Translations under genes and position numbers: made by a program | NCBI RefSeq assembly: GCF_000283155.1 | Contig: NW_004454163.1 | Coordinates: 27,780,750 to 27,844,749, forward strand | Source: Ceratotherium simum simum | Taxonomy: Eukaryota; Chordata; Mammalia; Perissodactyla; Rhinocerotidae | Reading direction: 5' to 3' | Length of the DNA stretch: 64,000 nucleotides | Notes under the pieces: model-generated | The model's database searches: none | Told to the model about the DNA's origin: nothing | Seen by the model: only the letters and a program-made list of their open reading frames with translations | Part shown: positions 32,301 to 43,974 of the stretch, in pieces | Layout of the letters: each line of letters starts with the position of its first letter | Numbering within the stretch: the first letter of the stretch is position 1

Positions 32301-35300
32301 TGTAAACATAAGTAATTTAAAACTGTTCCTTAATTTTCTTTGTACCAAGTAGGCAGGGAGCGTGTATCCCTGGTGCCTAGCAGCGTGTCTAGTATTTTTT
32401 CAAGCTTCTTCTGTAATGCTGTTGTAGGGGCTACTCTCTTCTAGAGACTATTACTCTTATGAAGCACAGCCTGTTTATTTTGGAAAAGTTAATACTTTTG
32501 TTAACTTCATGTAGCCATGAAGTCATCCAAGGGGAAAAACTTAATCAATTTAAAATTAAATAAATTAAAATTAAATGTTTGGGAGCCTTTAGGTGCTTCA
32601 GGATGCCCTCTGTCCAATGTCTCCTAGATCATTGAGTCTTCTTGTGGGTGGGAACAGAGCCCCTTTGTTTCACAGGTGGAGCAGTGGGCTGTAGTGGTAA
32701 CAGGGGCAGGGTCACAGCTGGCCAGTGCAGGGCCAAGGCCAGCACGCAGGGCTCTTGGCTCCCAAGCCAGTGCCCTTTCCCTCCGCCGGGTCCCCCTGCC
32801 GTGTCGTGGGGCTTCACCTATGGCCCCGGCTTCACCAGGCCACCCTGTGTGGCTGGCCAAGGGGCCGACTTCTAGAGATACAGTGTTGTCGTAAATTTAG
32901 GAGCGCTGGGATAGCATAGCTCGCACATGGAGCTGAGGGGGCCTCTGACTCAGTGAGTTTCACACTGTCCTCCAGGAGTGCCCGGGGGTCTGCGTGGATG
33001 GCTTAGGAGGGAGAAGGGGACCAAGCTCTTGGATTCTAGACACCTGAGCCTGGCTTCAGTTATGACAGCTCAACTTTTGTGTATTGTATGTGGTTATACT
33101 TCCTGGTAAGATTTCATTTGAAGGAAGGATTTTAAGGCTTTTTTAAAAAAGAGGAAATTAAAACCCTGAAATTTAGACGGGCCCTCTCGCTTAACATATA
33201 AGGAAGCCAAGACCCAGTGAGGCCAGGTCACTTTTGGCAGAGCCAAAACTGGATCCGAGATGATCTGGCTCTCCGTAAATCACACAGATGCTCGTATACC
33301 GAAATTGTTGTGAAATTGCATATGTAGGGACTTTTTTTTTTTTTAAACATCCTTTACAATTCTAAAGCAATTTGGTTTGTCAGCGTAAACTGTTGACATC
33401 GCGAGAGATGTGTGACCTTGGGGAACACTGCCCTTGGGGGAATCCCCGGCCCATGAGGAAAGAAGTGTATGTTGATATTAGTGAAACATTTCAAAGAGCT
33501 GCTTTCCTTATGGAACGTGATAGAGACTCTGATGTCAGACTGCAGGGACTCTTCCTGCCTCGGAGACTTGTCCAGGAGGTTTTTCTAGCTGCAATTCTTA
33601 ATTGTTATCGCAGACTGAGATGGTTTTCTAGAAACGTCTTCCCCTTGTCTGTCATCAGGAATTCTGTTGAAAGAGTAAAGATGAAGCAATAGATGAAGAA
33701 ATTGTCTTAAGCATTTTAGCCGTTAATTACTCTTTAGAAGAAAACAAAATGCTGAAGCAGTTATGTTTTATTTTCAGAAGACAAAATAAACTTCTGTGTC
33801 GGGGGACAAAAAACCCCAGATTTGTTTTTACTAGGCTGTTTTCTCTTTCTTTCACTCTTAGTCATTTATATTTCTAGCCCTCTCTACCTTTTTTATTCAG
33901 ATTTCCTATTTTTGAATGCTGGATCTATTACCATACGTAGTGTCACTGGTTTCCCTTAAAAATAAACACATCAGCAGGTACTTAGTGACAGGCCAGTCTC
34001 TGCTGGATTCCGAGTGTCAAGTTTAACGGGTGTCAGGCCTGCGAGGTACAGGAGGGCCGACTTCTTGAGCTGCTCGCATTGTGAACTCATGTTTTCCTTT
34101 TAAAGCTCCCCATTTCTTCACTAGTCTGTTTGTTTCTCCCCACTTCCTGCCCTCAACAAACTCACTCATCTTGGTTGCACAGCCCCTAGGTAGCCATATT
34201 TCTAAGTCTTATTTATTTTCTCATGCATTAAAACAAAGCATGACCATATGTAAAATGAATTCTATTTTAATAGTTTCAGCTTCCACTAGATTATAATGTA
34301 CTTTGAATCCACCAAAGATTTTTGGCATGGGTTTACAGTGGTATCACAGGGGAGTATTTTTTGACCTCCACATCAAAACAGTCAACATTTGTTAGAATTG
34401 GGCTTTTTGTAGAATATAGTCGAAAGGATGATGCATAGGAATCGAAAGACTTGGATTTGAATTTTGTCGCAACCCTCAGTGTGTCTTTGGGATCGATCAT
34501 CCTTCTGAGTGTATTCATTTGTTTCTCATTCCTGGAACAAGTGTATTTGTGTTCTAGGTGCTGGGGATACACCATAAGATGTAAGAATTGCCCTGGAGTA
34601 GGTATTAGCTAGCTTTCAGAGCCTGCAGTTCTGAATGAAAATCGTAATATATTTGTAGATGAAGGACTTTTTTTAAGGCTAAAAACTGGCAGCTTTTATT
34701 TCAAAGAATCCACGTTATTCTTGGTTCTTTTTTCTCCGTAATACAAACTGCAGAGGGGCCTGCTAGGGCCCTTTTCATACTTAAATCTAAGAAGAAACCC
34801 TTTCTTTTCCCACTTATTGTCATCACCTTCAGTGTCAGGAGGAAACCAGCGTGGCCTGTTTTATAGCTCGTAGACCTACTTGACTGTTCATGAAAGCTGA
34901 AACTCTAACATATGTTTATTATATTCTTTATGAATTGACATGTCCGCCTTGTGAACCCAGGGTAATCTGGATGTGATTTTGTGTTTCTTTCTAGTGGCAG
35001 CATGGAGCCGGCCTTTCACAGGGGCGACCTTCTGTTCCTAACGAATTTCCGGGAAGACCCTATTAGAGCTGGTGAAATTGTTGTTTTTAAAGTTGAAGGA
35101 CGAGACATTCCAATAGTTCACAGAGTAATCAAAGTTCATGAAAAGTAAAGAGGCTTTACTTCTTTTTGGTGTTTTGTAAATTTTTGGTAGACAGTTTTAA
35201 TAGTTGATTAAAAAGTAGCAAAAGCATTGGGTGTCCCTAGTTCTGCCATTACTAATTGGGGGACTTTGGATCTGCTTCTTAACTCAGTCAGTAAGACGGG

Positions 35301-38300
35301 AGTGATAATACTTTAACCCATAGTAACTCACAGGGTAATGACAAGAATTAAATGAACTGAGTTTACTAAAGCACTTGAAAAACTTAAATTGTTGCACAGT
35401 GTAAGGTGGAATGTAGTGTAACATAATATTAGTTATTTGAAGGAGTCTCAAAATCAGGTCCCATTATAATTGAGGATTATTTTGATATGAGAATTATTTT
35501 CTGAAAGGCAGAAAGCTATCTGTTTCTCTTTGTCACCGTGGACCAAGTGGCAGAGTAATATTAGGCCTGGATGGATAAAATTCCTTTCCCAGCTCATCCC
35601 GTGTTTGGTGGTTGCATATCCTGCATTAATTCTCTCCCCCCTCAAGGCTGCCTCACCTTTCCCTTAAATGCCAAGGATGACTTATTAAGATACTCTTTGG
35701 GAACCATAAACAATTACTTCTAGCTCAAATATATTAAGTTCCCATTGGAGAGTACAGTCACATGGTTAGCAAAAATGTGACATTTTGTATACTTGGTTCT
35801 TCATTTACCTTTATGCAGCTTAGTGTAGCATTTTTACCAGCATGAGTTGCAGAATTAAAGTTAGATATGTATATTTGTGTTTTTTAAATAATGGAGCATT
35901 TCTCATCCTGTGTGTGTGCACTGTAACTATTTGTACATTTCCCCTTCCATTCACTGCTTCCAGGTGTTCCCCAAAGATGTTGATACTTAAAATATTTACA
36001 TCATTTTATTCTAAACATCTCTGTTTCAGTTTGTGTTAATACCCTGGTACTGCACTAATGTTACTTGACGTCTACTTGTTAACTTACTGATGGTGAAATA
36101 TGCTTAGTCATAATGTGACAGTACTCTCACCTGATTTAAAACTAATTCCTAAAGATGAGAAATTGTTCAAAGGTGAGGAATAATGATTTTCTGTAATTTG
36201 CGTGAATTGTGAGAGACTGCCTGGATTATTATCCTCTTGATTTCCTTTATAATCGTGGCTGCAAATCAGCTTGCTCCTTTTGGTGTGGTTCAAATCTTTG
36301 TGGGCTTTTAATATTTTATCAGATTATAATAGTACATTTTTTTCATTTGTCTTATTGAAAGAAGACCCTCTTTATAGATCTATAATGCTGTAATATTGTG
36401 TTTCTAGTGTCCAGGCTAGCCAGCCCTGGTAGTCTAGGGATTAAAATTCGGTGCTTTCACTGTTGCATCCTGGGTTTGTTTCCAACCACACCACCCGTCT
36501 GTCGGTTTTCCTACTGTGGCAGCTGCCTGTTGCTGTGATGCTGAAAGCTATGTCACCACTATCTCAAGTACCAGCAGGGTCTGCAATGGTGGACAGGTTT
36601 CAGTGGAGCTTCCTGACTAAGACAGACTAGGAAGAAAGACCTGGCCACCCACTTCTGAAAAAATTGGCCATGAAAACCCTATAAGTAGCAGCAGGGCATT
36701 GTCTGATACAGCACTGGAAGGTGAGGGGATGGCGCACAAAGACCAGGCAGGGTTCCATTCTGCTGTCCACAGTGTCACTAGGAGTCAGAGTCAACTTGAT
36801 GGCACTAACAACAAAGTGTCAAGACTGCTTAGCAAACCGGATTTTACACGACTTTGCTCAGTGGTGAAGGAAATAATGCATTAACAGAGTCTACATTTGG
36901 CAAGGAAAAGTAAGTTTGAGGAGAGGTAAGAGCACACTTGCGTTTGAATTACCTTGTGCTCAAATCTGTGATCTGGGCGCAAGTGCATGTCTAGAGTGAA
37001 GAGGACTGTAATGCACGTTAGCAAGTTGGTCCCTGAGGACTAAGAAACGGTTGTTGGAAGCTAAGCGTTGCCTCACCGAGCTCTTGTGCTTTGCCATGCT
37101 TTTTGGTTGTCAGGGTAACTTGAGTGTTTTAGAGTTTAAGTCTATAAAATTGTCACTAGATTAGTGCTTTAGTTGAATGGTTATCTGTAAGTGATCATCT
37201 TAGACCAAGAAAGATCGAGTTATCTTTGACTGCTTTTCTAAATGTCCATATCTGACTGTCAAGTGTTGGGTAAACTAATATTTTTCTAATGATGCTATGC
37301 TGAAAATGATTTTTGAAAGGACATTATTTTACTTTCCAGAGATAATGGAGACATCAAATTTCTGACTAAAGGAGATAATAATGAAGTCGATGATAGAGGC
37401 TTGTACAAAGAAGGCCAGAACTGGCTGGAAAAGAAGGACGTGGTGGGAAGAGCCAGAGGGTGAGGATTAACTTTTAAGTTATATAGAAGAGTCAGGAACC
37501 ACAAAAATGCGTAGAAACAAACTAAACGTATAGACTAATAGAATCATTCATTACAAATATATGTCAGGAGAGTTATAAGTAGTTCTAGTTTATAGTGTGA
37601 TGACTAAATAAAACTCAGCACTGAGGACCTAAAATCTAAAGCTGAATGCAAGTTTATTATCTATATGGGTGTAATTCTGTTTTTCAAATAAATAAATCCT
37701 CATCTAGAGATTAGTTATTTGTGGATTTTAAATAACAATTATAAGACGTCCTCCCAGAGATAACCACTGTTTAACACTTTGGTGAATAGTCTAGATATTC
37801 CCTGTACCTATATAGATGTGTGTGTGCATATATAATTTTACAGAGAAGAATTTGATTTTTTTTTTTACCCAACAGGAAGTTGGAACTAGTTTTCTGTGTC
37901 AAATCTACAGCTATATCTTTTTAAATGGCTACTTGCTGTTCCCCTGAGAATCATAACTTATTTAACCAATCAGGCCTCTTTTGGTGGACATTTAGGTTAT
38001 TTCCTGTTTTTCACTACTAAAAACAGTTCTGTGATAAGTCTTTTAATATTCATCTTTGCATAATTGGTCCAGCAATGAGTTCTGCTTCTGATTGACACAG
38101 AGAGTATATCCTCTTATTAAGAAACCAAAAAAGGTGGTTCTTCCTCTCTCAGTGACCTGTTGTATGTTTAACCCTTGTTAGAAATGTCTTTTTTTATCTT
38201 ATCTAAAGCCCCCCAGCTGTAAGGCTGGAACACACCGGTTACCATTTTCTAAGATGCAGCTTGATTCATCAGATGTGGTTTAAGGCCTTTGTCTACCTTT

Positions 38301-40091
38301 TTCCTCCTCTGCTCACCTTTTAACCGTTTTTACTCTACTGCATTTCCACTTGAATGTCTGTGGGGAGATGAGAGAGACTTCCGGCTTGTCAGACCTGTGT
38401 CTTTAGACCCTCTGGTGATAGGCTTTGTATAAGCAAGAGATTGAAGCTACTGATTTAAATAAGACTGGAAGGAACGAAGGGTGTGTTACCTTGTTTCCCG
38501 TTAGGGAGATGTTGGAGACCTGGGTCAAACTGACTACCTATTGACATTAATTTTGTCAGCATAATCATCCACTGGCTTATTCTCTGAACCTTCTCTCTCT
38601 GGGGACATAATCACATTTGGGTGTAAGTTATGGGACTCACGTTTGTATTCACTGCCCAGTAAACTTGTTTGTTACGTCTGAAAAGCACTGTGAAATGAAA
38701 ATGATGATGATTCTTTCAGTTACAGACTAATTATCCCTGTACTTGAAAAGCTTTCTCTAACAGCAGTTTCTATACAGGCTATCTGAATCTTACTTTTCTA
38801 CTAAAAAAATTAAAAACTAGATTTATGAAAGTTGCCCACTCCGTTTGTACAAGTAGCTCAACTAATTATTCTAATTCTGTTACGGTGAATGCAGCAGGTG
38901 AAGACAAGTAGCATCTTTAGCTCAAATCATGTGTCTGCTTAGAAAATTGTCCTGGCTGCTGGCTCTGAAGCTGTTTCCTAATAAAGCCTTTTGAGACAGG
39001 AGGGAATCTTGTCCTTACAGCCCCAATCAGTGGTATTCCCAAGGAAGATTTGTTTCCTAAGGCCGATTTATAGTGTTTTCAAATGTTGCTATTGTCTTAT
39101 TATAAACAGTTTTTATATTTCTGGCTTTTTATCCCGCAATTTAGGTTTTTACCGTATGTTGGTATGGTCACCATAATAATGAATGACTATCCAAAATTCA
39201 AGGTAGGAATTTGTGTGTCTGTATTTTTAAAAAAATCGGAGCTTTTACGTGTACAGCTGAAAAGATGCAGTCTGTTTAAGATGTTTTGCTCGTTAGTTTT
39301 CCTGCGGAGTATTTGTAGTTAACTACAAATTAACATAGTCATTTAAATTATCAACATTTAAATCAATTCTTTAAAATAGCCACTTTCACCTTTTATGTTT
39401 ATAGTGTGTTCTAAAGTGGCACCTATATATTTGTTGCTTTTTATTATGGAAATCTTTAAATATCCAAAAAAATTAGTTACAGTAAACCCAATAATGCTTA
39501 TCTCCCAACTTCAACAAAAATGGTATCTATATATATATATATTTTTTTTTTTTATAATTTTATTTATTTACTTTTCCCCCAAAGCCCCAGTAGATAGTTC
39601 TATGTCATAGCTGCACATCCTTCTAGTTGCTGTATGTGGGACACGGCCTCAGCACGGCCAGAGAAGCGGTGCGTCAGTGTGCGCCTGGGATCCGAACCCG
39701 GGCCGCCAGCAGCTGAGCGCGCGCACTTAACCTCTAAGCCACGGGGCCGGCCCTATATATATATTTTTAATCACTTGACAAGCAATAGGCTACCTATGCA
39801 GGAATGAATAGTGCATTAGCTGTGTTTGTTGGGTAGTTGATCCTTAGTCCATCAATATATTTTTTGGTTTTTAACTGTAGTGTGGCATTGACAGCTCATT
39901 TGGAGAACAAGGCATGGGAAAGAGGTCATCTTTTGATTCTGTACTCTGTCCAGTATTGAACAGACTTCATGTGGATACATTTATAGGCCAAATTTATTTG
40001 TAGACCTCAGTAATTTTCCTTTGTGTTTTCTTTACAGTATGCTCTTTTGGCTGTAATGGGTGCATATGTGTTACTAAAACGTGAATCCTAG
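29311..40091 (+). CDS. SEC11C: SEC11C, signal peptidase complex catalytic subunit (6 coding exons)
   Basis: SEC11C is a catalytic subunit of the ER signal peptidase complex; it removes signal peptides from secretory and membrane precursors on the luminal side. Six exons (29311-29397, 31875-31984, 34995-35144, 37340-37459, 39145-39202, 40038-40091) join to 576 coding bases plus stop, giving 192 residues, the family's normal length. Intron phases are 0, 2, 2, 2, 0 and all borders are GT-AG. A cytosolic N-terminus precedes one membrane segment (about residues 33-56). The SGSMEP box gives the catalytic Ser68, IVHRV gives His108 and GDNNEVDD gives Asp134. This is the eukaryotic Ser-His-Asp arrangement, unlike the bacterial Ser-Lys pair. 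A hydrophobic C-terminal stretch (about 177-188) ends in LLKRES. The N-terminus MVRAGAV distinguishes SEC11C from SEC11A. No disabling change was seen, so I infer a functional gene. The start is the only ATG in the first exon upstream of conserved sequence. Confidence 0.98.
29632..29757. repeat. hAT-Charlie (MER5/MER20-like) relic in intron 1
   Basis: Ends are inverted: 'cggtggttcacaaactgtgg' at the left and 'tgaagtttgagaaccgttcc' at the right. The body is 'catcacctgggaacttgta' and 'gcgaattctcaggtcctgcc'. This is the familiar short non-autonomous hAT layout. Confidence 0.75.
30170..31030. other. Unclassified intron-1 segment
   Basis: A GC-richer block within intron 1 with several 60-150 codon frames on both strands (for example 30509-30958 plus and 30438-30833 minus), but no domains, splice-site pairs or conserved-looking exon. 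Part of it ('gtgggccatccacatggctc', 'aaatcacccagggccacca') resembles an ancient mammal-wide repeat. I do not call a gene. Confidence 0.45.
31875..31984 (+). CDS. SEC11C: SEC11C coding exon 2
   Basis: Encodes residues 30-65 and the first two bases of codon 66, starting LYYQVLNF and ending SPIVVVL. It holds the single transmembrane segment. The acceptor is ttccag and the donor gtgggt. The last bases 'ag' join 't' of exon 3 to make the Ser66 codon. Confidence 0.98.
31985..34994. other. SEC11C intron 2
   Basis: A GT-AG intron of 3,010 bases. Apart from a diverged reverse MIR (33150-33262) I see no recognisable element. The frame 33372-33692 (106 codons) lacks domains and is not called. Confidence 0.6.
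33150..33262 (-). repeat. MIR SINE fragment in intron 2
   Basis: A reverse MIR core: 'aaggaagccaagacccagtg', then 'ggccaggtcacttttggcag'. Confidence 0.6.
34995..35144 (+). CDS. SEC11C: SEC11C coding exon 3 (catalytic Ser and His)
   Basis: Completes codon 66 and encodes residues 67-115 plus two bases of codon 116. It contains the SGSMEP box with nucleophile Ser68 and the IVHRVIK motif with His108. The acceptor is ttctag and the donor gtaaag. The sequence around the serine is unchanged from what I know of vertebrate SEC11 proteins. Confidence 0.98.
35225..35385 (+). repeat. MIR SINE in intron 3
   Basis: A sense MIR: 'ctagttctgccattactaat', 'cttcttaactcagtcagtaa' and 'cacagggtaatgacaagaat' with 'ttaaatgaactgag'. 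Confidence 0.75.
36415..36814 (+). mobile_element. SINE with tRNA-like head and RTE/BovB-like tail, intron 3
   Basis: The head is 'gccagccctggtagtctagg' with a 'gggtttgtttccaacc' B-box-like part. The body includes 'ctggccacccacttctgaaa', 'ggccatgaaaaccctataag' and 'gagtcagagtcaacttgatg', and the element ends 'gcactaacaacaa'. A 'gtcga/caact-y-ggcac-taacaac' 3' end is typical of elements mobilised by RTE/BovB LINEs, which are reported in horses. A 9-base TSD, agtgtccag / agtgtcaag, lies at 36406-36414 and 36815-36823. The exact library name is not certain. Confidence 0.72.
37340..37459 (+). CDS. SEC11C: SEC11C coding exon 4 (catalytic Asp)
   Basis: Completes codon 116 and encodes residues 117-155 plus two bases of codon 156. 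It includes the [12 protein letters not shown] segment with Asp134, the third catalytic residue, and ends VVGRAR. The acceptor is ttccag and the donor gtgagg. Confidence 0.98.
39145..39202 (+). CDS. SEC11C: SEC11C coding exon 5
   Basis: A 58-base exon completing Gly156 and encoding residues 157-175 ([20 protein letters not shown] counting from Gly156). The acceptor is atttag and the donor gtagga, phase 0 at its 3' end. This conserved block follows the catalytic core. Confidence 0.98.
39541..39752 (-). mobile_element. ERE SINE, second subtype, short form, in intron 5
   Basis: A reverse-oriented short form like 17093-17301: T/A-rich tail, 'aaagccccagtagatagttc', 'tgcacatccttctagttgct', head ending 'ccacggggccggcc'. 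The flanks ctatatatatatat (39527-39540) and 39753 onward make a TA-rich TSD. It lies 338 bases downstream of the exon 5 donor, antisense to SEC11C. Confidence 0.9.
40038..40091 (+). CDS. SEC11C: SEC11C coding exon 6 and stop
   Basis: Encodes residues 176-192 ([17 protein letters not shown]) and the TAG stop. The acceptor is tttacag. The hydrophobic stretch here is the membrane-facing C-terminal helix of the family. Confidence 0.98.
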   Translation, partial: YALLAVMGAYVLLKRES

Positions 40092-40245
40092 AATGAGAAG
40101 CAGTTCCTGGGACCAGACTGAAATGAATTCTGTTGCAAAGGAGAGAAACTAATATATTTGAAATGTTCGGCTTTCTGTATAAAAGAAAACAATGTGGAGA
40201 CGGTTTTGTCTTGTCCAAATAAATGATTCGCCGGTAAGGATTATT
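40092..40245 (+). other. SEC11C: SEC11C 3'UTR with poly(A) signal
   Basis: A canonical AATAAA at 40218-40223, 127 bases after the stop, gives a short 3'UTR with cleavage expected around 40235-40250; GT/T-rich text ('attttcttttgtcggctctg') follows. Further AATAAA-like strings at about 40503 and 40521 could serve as distal signals. Confidence 0.8.
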
Positions 40246-41064
40246 TTCTTTTGTCGGCTCTGATTTGAATCTGCTCCATCTGTCTGCCACTTGTGGTAAT
40301 CATTCTTAACCGAGTATGAGGGCCTGCACCACTTCAAGGACCAGGCAGGCTGTTTCTGGGCCTGGCCTGCTAGTAGGGACAACACACAGTCCACGTGATA
40401 GAGTTGTAATGTCTAAGTTTCAAAAGTAAAATTCTTTGCATAACATGATGACATTTCCAGGGGGGAACAACAGGCCCTTAAAAGGAGATGCCTTCTTATT
40501 ATAATAAAGTGTAATCTGATAATAAAGCCTAAAAACCTTTTTAGAAGGAAAAGTGTAATCTGCTTTGTTTTTGTGGTATGCTGTATCTTGAGATAGTTGG
40601 ATAAATTATTTGAAAAATATTTAACAAGTTACAAAAACAGCATATACTCCTTTGAAAAACTGCAAAAATACAGAAAGATAAAAGGGGCGTGTCTCTTTCC
40701 TTGGTCTCCTGTTCCGTTTCCCAGCGATCTCCACTATTTTAGTTTCATTTTGTTATCTTTGCACCATACGTAGTCCTGCATACAAAATAGTCCTTCATGA
40801 AAATATTTAGCAGGCGCTGATATCCCGGCCATTGTTAGGTGCTGGGGATACAGAGTCCCAGCCCAGTGGAGTTGCAGTGGGAGGAACAGATAATAAACTG
40901 ACGTGATTTCAAGGGGGATGGTGCTTTTCACAAGAAAGTCAGGGAAGACCTCTGAGTAGGTGACGTCAAGCCGAGTTCAGAGAGATGAGAGGGAATGAGG
41001 CGTGTAAACCTTGGGGAAGAGGTTCCAGTAAGTGTGGAGGCCCCCAGAAGGCAATGTTCTTCTC

Positions 41065-41210
41065 AAGCTTGATTGAGGATGCAGAACACCTGGTTCTTGT
41101 TAAATGCGCCTTCTGACCCAGGAGGTCTGGGGTGGGGCCTGAGACTCTGCATTCCCGACACTCCCAGAGGGTGCCAGTGCTGCTGGTGCCCGGACCACAC
41201 CCTGTGTAGC
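41065..41210. repeat. hAT-Charlie (MER5-like) relic
   Basis: 'gcagaacacctggttcttgt', 'cccaggaggtctggggtggg', 'gagactctgcattcccgaca' and 'gtgctgctggtgcccggacc' follow the MER5/MER20-like order. Confidence 0.7.
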
Positions 41211-41384
41211 AAAGTGTCAGAGGAATAGAAAGGAGGCTAGTGGTGATTTGAAATACGCTCTTCAGTTTCACAAAAATGTTATCTTTTCACTGAACAGTAT
41301 GACATTGACATCTTTTTGGTCAGAACTTACAAATCTACCTCATTCTTTTAGGTTCGTCCAATTCTGATCTAAGAATTTAGAATC

Positions 41385-41560
41385 CCTAAAAGTCATTTAA
41401 CCACCTATGGGCCTTGAGCAAGTTAGCTAGCTTCCCTCAGCCTCAGATGGAGGATAAGAAGCGCACTTAGGCCTCCAGCTGTCCTGAGGAACAAATCGAC
41501 AATTTATGGAATCACTCTTGGCACGGTGCTTGACGTGCTGTGCTCAATAGATGTTACCTG
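41385..41560 (+). repeat. MIR SINE fragment
   Basis: A sense MIR-like core: 'gggccttgagcaagttagct', then 'cttccctcagcctcagatgg'. Confidence 0.65.
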
Positions 41561-42940
41561 TGGTTACGTGTGTTTCCTTCAGTGTAAACCCGGGCATCAT
41601 TACACACCTGTACAGTCGCTTGCTGAGTGAGCTCCTGACCTGGTAAAGACAGCGGGAGGGATCCATGGGGGACGACTTGCCCTTTAATCTTTTCTCTCTC
41701 CTAAAATAGGCTATTGTGACAAAAATGGACCTCATCCTGTTGAAATCAGCCAAATGAAAGAAAAAAAATTTACAGGATATTTTCTAAAAATATTATTCTC
41801 TTGTGCCCTTAATAAACTCTTAAGAAGAACACATTTTTCTTTCCTTAACTAAAAATGGAATTTTAAAATGTTGGGTCAAAATTTTATTATTTTATTTTCC
41901 TGGGATTCTGTAATTGGTTAATATAAACTTTTAAAAAGCTCTTAACATGGCTAAGCTTTTCGGTAATTCTTTGAAAATGTCTAACATTCTGAAATAAACT
42001 TTACAAAGACCCCTAAGAATCTTAATGTGGCTCAGCCAGAGCCATTTAATTGTGGCTAGTTAGAAAAACATGATCTCTTTCAGCCGCTTAGATGCTATTG
42101 GTCCTTACAAAATGGAAGTGATGGGAGTTAATGCTGGATTGAAGTTCTTTTATCTGGAGGTCTCCCTGTCTGGAACACATCAACAAGAACACTTCAACAA
42201 GAACCAGGCTTGTATCTGAGCAGACCAAGTCAGCATTGCAACATCCACGTTGCTTACACTTTATTCATCAGGTAGAACCTCTTGCTGGGTGCTTTCGGAT
42301 GCTCCTGTGACACACCTTTCTCACATGGTTGGGCAACTGCTTCTCCACGACAGCTCAGAAGCATCAAAGTAGATGTCTGGTGGACACTGGTCAAACAAGT
42401 AATACCCATTGAGAAGAGAGAAGACAAAGTACAAAAAACAGGTGCAAGGATTTTAAGACGCCACCTGGTGTAGGGACAGATGGCCCATGTTTCAGCTCAT
42501 AAAGGCCTCACAGTATTAGAGGACATGAAGAAGTTAAATGGTGTTTGATATACTGGGTTTAAGATTGACTTAGGTTTCCATCAAAACCTGGAAAGTTTGT
42601 ACTATAGGAGTAAGCTTCAGTTTTTTAAAAAGGTTAGTGGTAGAACCTCTGATTTCCCAACCCACAGGCCTTAGTCTTACCCTCTCCCCTTTGACAATGA
42701 ATGTGTTGATCTTATGCGAATACTAGACAAGTAGGTACATGGGCACGTGTGCACACGTTTGTTCAAGTGCTCACGTGTACGTACACACACACACGCACAC
42801 TGCAACAACCAGATTGTGGGCTCTAAGCTGCTGCTCTATGAAAACTTTGGACCTGCCACTGTCCCTTGGGCAAATGAAGCATTGTGAAGTGGAGGAAGTC
42901 TGACTGTTTTAAGTAAGCGAGGTAGGAGAATCTTTAAATT
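41561..42940. other. Intergenic, no gene recognised
   Basis: No gene signal. A short (AC)n run lies near 42783-42799. Confidence 0.55.
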
Positions 42941-42944
42941 AGAT

Positions 42945-43020
42945 GAAACAAGCCTGGGCGTCTGCACTTTTAAACACTCCTTAGGTGACTCATATGCAGC
43001 CGGGGTTGAGAACCACTGAG
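42945..43020. repeat. hAT-Charlie (MER5-like) fragment
   Basis: The right half only: 'acttttaaacactccttagg', then 'gccggggttgagaaccactg', the characteristic MER5 terminal string. Confidence 0.7.
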
Positions 43021-43970
43021 AAACATCTGCACAAATTAATCGGGAGTAAATGCGATTAGGATGCTTGATTGTTCATATCTTCCTTCTCATCTTTGTGAAG
43101 TCATTTTCAGATTGCATGATAGGAAAAAACAAACACACCGTATCTATGTGCCATCCTTTGCCACCATTTTCCACATCAGACTAATGCTAACGTCTCTATT
43201 AACGGTCATCTGGTTTCTGCTTCAGTGCCTCATCTCACAGAGCAGCCTTTGGCCTGGTGCTCTGGACAGTCAGTTTAGCCTCATCCTGAAATTCCAGGCA
43301 GAGATCCATCCATCCGCACTCTGGGTTCAGCAGGTCCCCTCGGTTTCCAATGAGAGGCGTGGGGTGGGGTGGGTGGAAAGAGGGATTTGGAGTCACATGG
43401 AGGTTTAGGCCTTGCCTCTACCTACTAGATACGTGATCTGTAACTAACTCAGACTCAGTTCCTTTATCTCCAGAATTAGTGTCAAGGCAGGTCAAGAATT
43501 GATTAGATACTGGTTTTAATCATAGCTTTACACTTTCTTTCTCAGATCACTTGAGTTTGAATACTTAGAATTTGTTTCTTTATTTTTCAAGTCTCCTAGT
43601 CCTCTTGAACATTATTCTGTATAATCTTTGGCCATAAAATTCTATGTACATCTATGAATTTTTAATCTGCTTCCCCACGTAGTTGCAGATATATCCTACG
43701 ACAGGAACATTTTCCCCGGCGCCTCTGCTTTTAGCTGTATGAAGCTTTGGGAGGATGTGGGAGAGCAGAAGCCCCTTCTGCACTGGGTCTTGCCTCTGCT
43801 CCAGTTCTGTGCCAGCATGGGCCTGGATGCTTCCTCCACCTGCTCTCTGCTGTAGGGTTTTCTCTGGGCTTCCTCTTCCGTTCAGTGATAACCCAAACTC
43901 TGTCCACCACATGCCTCTTGTCAGGGTTCATGGTTTCCCACAGGTGTTTAGCTTTTGCCATACAGCAGGA
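43021..43970. other. Intergenic, no gene recognised
   Basis: The frames at 43061-43408 and 43652-43997 (both strands) have no domain or splice context and are not called. Confidence 0.55.
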
Positions 43971-43974
43971 ATTT

